From positions 1-9,908 of the forward strand of contig CALEGL010000013.1 in assembly GCA_937876495.1 (NCBI GenBank): a stretch of DNA of 9,908 nucleotides, given 5' to 3'. The position numbers and the translations under genes were made by a program. Of this stretch, positions 6,594 to 9,908 are shown piece by piece. Each line of letters begins with the position of its first letter. The stretch's first letter is position 1. The DNA comes from an uncultured Bifidobacterium sp. (GTDB taxonomy: Bacteria > Actinomycetota > Actinomycetes > Actinomycetales > Bifidobacteriaceae). The notes under the pieces are model-generated. The model saw nothing but the letters and a program-made list of their open reading frames with translations, was not told the origin of the DNA and made no database searches.

Positions 6594-8606
6594 ATGCATG
6601 CGGATGAGGGACTTGCGGGACGCATCGGATCCCCCGCCGACGTCAAGGCCCTCGACGCCTCGCAGCTCGCGCCCCTGTGCGCCGACATCCGCCGGACGCT
6701 GGTGGACTACGGCAAGCGGCATGGCGGCCATATCGGATCCAATCTCGCGGTGGTGGAGCTCACCGTCGCGCTCCACCGCGTGTTCGACTCCCCGCGCGAC
6801 GCCATCATCTTCGACGTGTCCCATCAGAGCTACACGCACAAGATGCTCACAGGCCGCGCTCCCGCCTTCCTCGACCCCGCGCTCGCCGGGTCGGTCACGG
6901 GCTTCACGAACCCCGGGGAGAGTCCCCACGACCTGTTCGCCCTCGGCCACACGGGCACTTCGGTGTCCCTGGCATGCGGCATGGCCAGGGCGCGGGACAT
7001 GGGGGCGATACCGGCCGGCGGCCCCGGTAGCGGCGACGTCATCGCCGTCATCGGCGACGGGGCGCTGAGCTCCTCGGTGGCGTTGGAGGGGATGAGCGAC
7101 GCGGCCGAGCTGGGCGGCAACCTCATCGTCATCGTCAACGACAACGAGATGTCGATCGCCGAGAACCACGGCGGGCTGTACGCGTCGCTGGCGCGGCTGC
7201 GGGAATCGGGCGGCCGCGAGGGTCCGAATCCCTTCAGGGCCCTGGGGATGGACTACCGGTATCTGGAGCATGGCAACGACGTGGACGAGCTCGTGCCGGT
7301 GCTCGAAGAGGTGCGCGACGTCGATCATCCGCTGGTGCTGCATATCCATACGACCAAGGGGCTGGGGCTGGACGAGGAGGACGCCGCGGCCGGGGTGCTG
7401 CCGGGACGTCACGAGTCCAACCACTGGCAGAACCCGCTGTCGGCCGCCGACGCCCCGCTGAAGGCCCGCAAGGTGTACGGCAGAATGGCGATGGAAGCTC
7501 TGGGACGGCGTTTCCCGGACGAGCCGGGACTGGTCGTCATCTCCCCCGCCACTCCGGGATCGAACGGCATCACGCCCGAATTCCGCGTCCGCGCCGGCCG
7601 CCACTACGTGGACACGGGCATCGCCGAGGACCACGCGGCGGCCTTCGCGGCAGGTCTGGCCCGCGCCGGAGCCACCCCCGTGCTCGCCACCAGCTCCACC
7701 TTCTTCCAGAGGGCCTATGACGAAATCCACGAGGAGCTGGCCCTCAACGGACTGCCGGTGACGCTGCTCGTGTTCGCCGCCGGCTTCTCCTCCACCGACC
7801 ACACGCATTCGGGGATCTTCGACATCCCCATGCTCGCATCCATCCCGGGACTGACCTATCTGGCCCCCACGTCCGGCGGCGACCTGCTCGATATGCTCGA
7901 CTGGTCCACGCGCTCGCGCGACCACGGGCCGGTGGCCATACGGATCCCCGGGGACGACGTGCTCGCCGCCGACAGGGACCGGGCCCGCAGGTCGGGGACC
8001 GTCGCGGTCGCCGATGCTCTGTCAGCGACTGGGGCGGAGGCATCGTCCGAAGCCCCGGGGCCTCTCATCCCGAACCCCGTCCCGGGCGTCCACGGCCACG
8101 ATGCGGCGCAGTCCAATCCCTTCCTGCGGTACCGGATCGACAGGCGCGGCCGTGACGTCGCCCTGATCGGTCTGGGCACGATGCTTCCCCTCGCCGAGAG
8201 CTGCGCGGACGCCCTGGGACATGCCACCGACGACCGGCTCCAGGCGACCGTCGTCGATCCCCGGCAATGCTCCCTGCTCGACGAGGCCGCGCTTGCACGT
8301 CTCGGAGCGAACCACCGGCTCATCGTCACCCTGGAGGACGGTCAGCGTGACGGCGGCTGGGGACAGAGGATAGCCGCGTACTACGCCGCAGGGCTCAAGG
8401 ATACGGAATCCGGGAGTGCGGAATCCAGAAAAACAGGTTCCGGGAGGCCGTCCTCGCCCCGGGTCATCTGTCTGGGCGCCGACGCCGAATACGCCGACCG
8501 GGTTCCGATGGATGAGCTGCGCGCGCGATACGGTCTCACCATCGAGTCGATCATTCCGCGCATCCTGCGGATCCTCTCGGAGGGCATCCCCCAAGGGACG
8601 CGCTGA
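6594..8606 (+). CDS. 1-deoxy-D-xylulose-5-phosphate synthase-like thiamine-diphosphate enzyme
   Basis: This encodes 670 residues with the full transketolase-like DXS architecture. The N-terminal ThDP domain has [18 protein letters not shown] from residue 44 (His46 is the counterpart of the DXS catalytic His), [15 protein letters not shown] (74-88), GHTGTS (118-123), and the ThDP/Mg motif from GDG (154-156) to NDN (182-184). The middle domain has [16 protein letters not shown] with Glu345, the cofactor-activating glutamate. A C-terminal transketolase domain follows ([11 protein letters not shown], ~580-590). Classical DXS makes DXP from pyruvate and glyceraldehyde-3-phosphate for the MEP isoprenoid pathway and for thiamine and pyridoxal. 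Here the conserved DRAG arginine is replaced (FAAG at 394-397), while Arg450, Asp402 and His405 suggest partial retention of the pocket. Low-complexity insertions occur at ~478-508 and ~602-622. It may be the organism's DXS or a divergent paralogue. Start 6594 has GAAGGG 9 bases upstream; ATG 6585 is too close to it. Confidence 0.85.
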   Translation: MHADEGLAGRIGSPADVKALDASQLAPLCADIRRTLVDYGKRHGGHIGSNLAVVELTVALHRVFDSPRDAIIFDVSHQSYTHKMLTGRAPAFLDPALAGSVTGFTNPGESPHDLFALGHTGTSVSLACGMARARDMGAIPAGGPGSGDVIAVIGDGALSSSVALEGMSDAAELGGNLIVIVNDNEMSIAENHGGLYASLARLRESGGREGPNPFRALGMDYRYLEHGNDVDELVPVLEEVRDVDHPLVLHIHTTKGLGLDEEDAAAGVLPGRHESNHWQNPLSAADAPLKARKVYGRMAMEALGRRFPDEPGLVVISPATPGSNGITPEFRVRAGRHYVDTGIAEDHAAAFAAGLARAGATPVLATSSTFFQRAYDEIHEELALNGLPVTLLVFAAGFSSTDHTHSGIFDIPMLASIPGLTYLAPTSGGDLLDMLDWSTRSRDHGPVAIRIPGDDVLAADRDRARRSGTVAVADALSATGAEASSEAPGPLIPNPVPGVHGHDAAQSNPFLRYRIDRRGRDVALIGLGTMLPLAESCADALGHATDDRLQATVVDPRQCSLLDEAALARLGANHRLIVTLEDGQRDGGWGQRIAAYYAAGLKDTESGSAESRKTGSGRPSSPRVICLGADAEYADRVPMDELRARYGLTIESIIPRILRILSEGIPQGTR

Positions 8607-8617
8607 GCGGGCTTCTC

Positions 8618-8639
8618 GCGCGCGGAACGTTCAGCGCGC
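8618..8639. terminator. Possible shared hairpin between convergent genes
   Basis: GCGCGC at 8618-8623 can pair with GCGCGC at 8634-8639 around a 10-base loop containing GAACGTTC. It sits between the stop of the DXS-like gene (8606) and reaches the last codons of yhbY (stop at 8631). There is no T-run on either side, so an intrinsic terminator function is only a suggestion. Confidence 0.25.
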
Positions 8640-8978
8640 CGACGCGCGTCCGGCCGATCCCGCGGCCTTCCCGTCCCTTTCCTTCTTCTCGGACCTCCGC
8701 TTCTCGACCTTCTCGGAACGGCGGTAGAGGACGAAGCGCCGGCCGATCACCTGCACGACCTCGGCTCCCAGCCGCTCCGCCAGCTGCTCGGCGGTTCCCT
8801 TCGCGTCGTCGGGAGCTGCGTCCTGCACCACGCCTTTGACGAGCTCATGGTCGTCCAGCGACTGCGAGACCTGGTCGGCCGCGGCATCCGTCACCCCGCG
8901 CCTCCCGATCCAGATGACGGGCTCCAGCTTCTGGGCCTGCCCCCGCAGCCGTGAGACCATCCTCGAATCCAACGCCAT
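8631..8978 (-). CDS. yhbY: YhbY/CRS1-YhbY-domain RNA-binding protein
   Basis: This encodes 115 residues, with one CRM (CRS1-YhbY) domain at ~4-87. LRGQAQKLEPVIWIGRRGVT (11-30) carries the GxxG RNA-binding loop (GRRG, 25-28). LDDHELVKGVV (41-51) and GAEVVQVIGRRFVLYR (71-86) are the standard following strands. Bacterial family members bind pre-50S ribosomal particles and assist 23S rRNA maturation. After the domain there is a Lys/Arg/Glu-rich tail of ~28 residues, probably disordered and RNA-binding. ATG 8978 was chosen because the family usually begins M-(A/P)-L just before the first helix and because GGGGGA precedes it; ATG 8993 is an alternative adding five residues. The longer open frame to 9149 is not needed. 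It is a single-gene unit convergent with the DXS-like gene, separated by 24 bases. Confidence 0.93.
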   Translation of the reverse strand: MALDSRMVSRLRGQAQKLEPVIWIGRRGVTDAAADQVSQSLDDHELVKGVVQDAAPDDAKGTAEQLAERLGAEVVQVIGRRFVLYRRSEKVEKRRSEKKERDGKAAGSAGRASAR

Positions 8979-9049
8979 ACGTCCCCCATCCATCGTCTCC
9001 GGGATGCTCCCGGCCGCGCGAAGCGTCCGCCGCCTCGGTCCGGATGTCC

Positions 9050-9055
9050 ACCTTA
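9050..9055 (-). promoter_or_regulatory. Candidate -10 box for yhbY
   Basis: Minus-strand TAAGGT, with a weak ATGAAC -35-like hexamer 18 bases further upstream (9079-9074). It would give a leader of about 65 bases. The match to consensus is modest. Confidence 0.25.
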
Positions 9056-9164
9056 GCCGACCGGCATGGACGCGTTCATCGTCCGCCCGCGAATCCCACC
9101 CACCGAAGCGGGCGTGCACGCAAGACGGGAAGCACACGGAGGACGCCATGACCGTGCACGCTGA

Positions 9165-9170
9165 TAGAAT
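9165..9170 (+). promoter_or_regulatory. Candidate -10 box for the tRNA-Arg gene
   Basis: TAGAAT sits 16 bases before the predicted mature tRNA 5' end, which fits a start near 9177 with a short 5' leader removed by RNase P. No recognisable -35 hexamer is seen. Confidence 0.45.
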
Positions 9171-9186
9171 CGGATGTCGTTGTCAC

Positions 9187-9260
9187 GGCCCCGTAGCTCA
9201 GTTGGATAGAGCAACTGACTTCTAATCTGTTGGTCGCCGGTTCGAATCCGGCCGGGGTCA
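9187..9260 (+). tRNA. tRNA-Arg (anticodon TCT)
   Basis: A complete cloverleaf can be drawn. The acceptor is GGCCCCG (9187-9193) with CGGGGTC (9253-9259, one G-T pair). The D stem is GCTC/GAGC, and the anticodon loop CTTCTAA (9219-9225) has anticodon TCT at 9221-9223. The variable loop is five bases. The T arm is GCCGG-TTCGAAT-CCGGC (9236-9252), with discriminator A at 9260. The CCA end is not encoded and must be added after transcription. It reads AGA/AGG arginine codons. The middle pair of the anticodon stem (9216/9228) is T-T, while the other four pairs are canonical. The gene stands alone and is directly followed by a strong hairpin terminator. Confidence 0.95.
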
Positions 9261-9266
9261 CCCGTG

Positions 9267-9300
9267 AGCCCTTGGAATCACTGCGATTCCGAGGGCTTTG
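9267..9300 (+). terminator. Rho-independent terminator of the tRNA-Arg gene
   Basis: The 13-bp hairpin pairs AGCCCTTGGAATC (9267-9279) with GATTCCGAGGGCT (9285-9297), with one G-T pair and a five-base loop. It is followed by a short T-run (9297-9299). It begins six bases after the tRNA end. Confidence 0.85.
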
Positions 9301-9532
9301 TCATATCCGCGTCGAGGGTCCGCTTCCATGGCCTGACATGATGGACTACGACGCTCCGCCTTCCCTCGCATGTCCCCCCAGCGCGCCGCCGACCGCGTTC
9401 GTCCCCGCGGTCCATGATTCCGGCCTGATGCGATCGGAGCCGTTCCTCCCCCTCCGATTCCACCTCAGGCGTCATCGACCGTCAGGGACGCGGCATCCCC
9501 TAGTCGTGAACCAGGCGCGGATTCCAGGCCGC
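9301..9532. other. Intergenic stretch with no recognised gene
   Basis: No frame in this stretch has a ribosome site plus coding-like composition. The frame that runs through on the plus strand into the small membrane protein is Pro/Arg/His-rich and lacks a plausible start. A promoter for the downstream small gene is expected here, but no confident -10/-35 pair was found; TAGTCG at 9501-9506 is only a weak candidate. Confidence 0.5.
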
Positions 9533-9580
9533 CGCAACCACGCAACCACGCAACCACGCAACCACGCAACCACGCAACCA
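9533..9580 (+). repeat. Six perfect tandem copies of the octamer CGCAACCA
   Basis: The unit CGCAACCA is repeated six times without a mismatch (9533, 9541, 9549, 9557, 9565 and 9573 are unit starts). The array ends two bases before an AGGAGG ribosome site and 12 bases before the start of the small membrane protein gene. It is a simple-sequence tract, not a CRISPR. Copy number is likely to vary between strains because such arrays slip. Confidence 0.97.
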
Positions 9581-9592
9581 CAGGAGGCTACC

Positions 9593-9760
9593 ATGGTCGG
9601 CAACATCGTTCTTCTCCTCGTCCTGTGGATAATCGGCGGGATCATCGGCCTTGTCGTCAAGGGACTGGTATGGCTATTCTGGGCGTCCCTCGTCCTGTTC
9701 GCCATCACCTTCCTCGTCGGCATCGTCAAGGGAATCCTCGCGAAATCGACGAAGTCCTAG
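9593..9760 (+). CDS. Small two-helix membrane protein, unknown function
   Basis: This encodes 55 residues and is almost entirely hydrophobic. Two probable membrane helices lie at about 4-24 and 26-47, joined by a short GLVVKG turn, with a Lys/Ser-rich tail (AKSTKS) likely in the cytoplasm. The start is well supported: AGGAGG at 9582-9587 lies five bases before ATG 9593. The gene follows an octamer repeat array. It has the general look of small hydrophobic stress-associated membrane proteins seen in Gram-positive bacteria, but no family-specific motif was recognised and no function is assigned. Third codon positions are G/C-rich, which supports coding. The frame ends with TAG at 9758-9760, well before the adapter sequence. 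Confidence 0.75.
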   Translation: MVGNIVLLLVLWIIGGIIGLVVKGLVWLFWASLVLFAITFLVGIVKGILAKSTKS

Positions 9761-9795
9761 GACGAGATCCGGGATCCGGGAGCGCATCCGAAGGA

Positions 9796-9810
9796 GGCCG
9801 CTCCGCGGCC
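9796..9810 (+). terminator. Weak hairpin after the small membrane protein gene
   Basis: GGCCGC and GCGGCC pair around a three-base loop (TCC), 35 bases after the stop codon. There is no following T-run, so it may be a transcript-end hairpin or just a GC-rich palindrome. Confidence 0.25.
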
Positions 9811-9853
9811 CCCGGACGAGCGGACCCTCCCATCCCTGTCGTCGGCACCGTAC

Positions 9854-9908
9854 CCGTCCCTTATACACATCTCCGAGCCCACGAGACTAAGGCGAACCTC
9901 GTATGCCG
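9854..9908. other. Illumina Nextera adapter contamination (non-genomic)
   Basis: Positions 9854-9872 match the 19-bp Tn5/Nextera mosaic end at 17 of 19 bases. Positions 9873-9887 are CCGAGCCCACGAGAC, the Nextera read-2 adapter. Positions 9888-9895 are TAAGGCGA, the N701 i7 index. Positions 9896-9908 match the start of the P7 flow-cell sequence with one mismatch. The three mismatches (9855, 9859, 9897) are all C in place of T. The segment is library-construction sequence left on a contig end and should be trimmed. Confidence 0.97.

Noticed and set aside
5892..7925. 677-codon open frame on the minus strand, most of it opposite the DXS-like gene
   Set aside because: Only the final 170 residues (purE) have family motifs. 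The rest is His/Gly/Arg-rich, typical of antisense frames in GC-rich coding DNA, and has no ribosome site.
9533..9580. CRISPR-like repeat
   Set aside because: The units are 8 bp, directly adjacent and without spacers, so this is a simple tandem repeat.
9651..9890. 79-codon plus-strand frame ending in LYTSPSPRD
   Set aside because: Its C-terminus is translated sequencing adapter, and its body is out of frame with the small membrane protein.

Overview
This window looks like chromosomal DNA from a high-G+C actinomycete, most likely Bifidobacterium or a close relative. The basis is the strong G/C bias at third codon positions, GGAGG-type ribosome sites, and a purE-purK-Fur cluster next to a DXS-type enzyme and a YhbY protein. 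The genus is an inference. No mobile element, CRISPR array or rRNA was seen.

Layout, left to right. (1) Positions 1-272 hold no supportable gene but carry two 8-G runs, the second acting as the ribosome site of the first gene. (2) Positions 273-4354 (+) are a two-gene operon with a 4-bp ATGA overlap: a four-helix membrane protein with a secreted-type alpha/beta-hydrolase domain, then a large MprF-like protein (multi-pass membrane half plus DUF2156 aminoacyl transferase). Together they suggest tRNA-dependent aminoacylation of membrane lipids plus a hydrolase acting on such lipids or another envelope substrate. (3) Positions 6404-4275 (-) are purE-purK-fur/zur, packed tightly (17-bp overlap, then an 8-bp gap). 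They encode the two-step carboxylation of aminoimidazole ribonucleotide in purine synthesis plus a Zur-like metal regulator. The 3' end of the regulator overlaps the 3' end of the MprF-like gene by 80 bp. (4) Positions 6594-8606 (+) encode a DXS-like thiamine-diphosphate enzyme divergent from purE, with departures from classical DXS in the substrate pocket. (5) Positions 8978-8631 (-) encode a YhbY/CRS1-YhbY RNA-binding protein, convergent with the DXS-like gene. (6) Positions 9187-9260 are tRNA-Arg(TCT), followed by a clear hairpin terminator. (7) Positions 9533-9760 hold six perfect copies of an 8-bp repeat running into the ribosome site of a 55-residue two-helix membrane protein.

The last ~55 bases (9854-9908) are not biological. 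They match the Illumina Nextera transposase mosaic end, the read-2 adapter, an 8-base i7 index (TAAGGCGA) and the start of the flow-cell sequence. Genomic sequence should be considered to end near 9853.

The most interesting points are the hydrolase/MprF-like lipid-modification operon with its apparent inactive rhomboid-like fold, the possible slippage tracts (poly-G and octamer) placed immediately before ribosome sites, the atypical DXS, and the convergent gene overlap.
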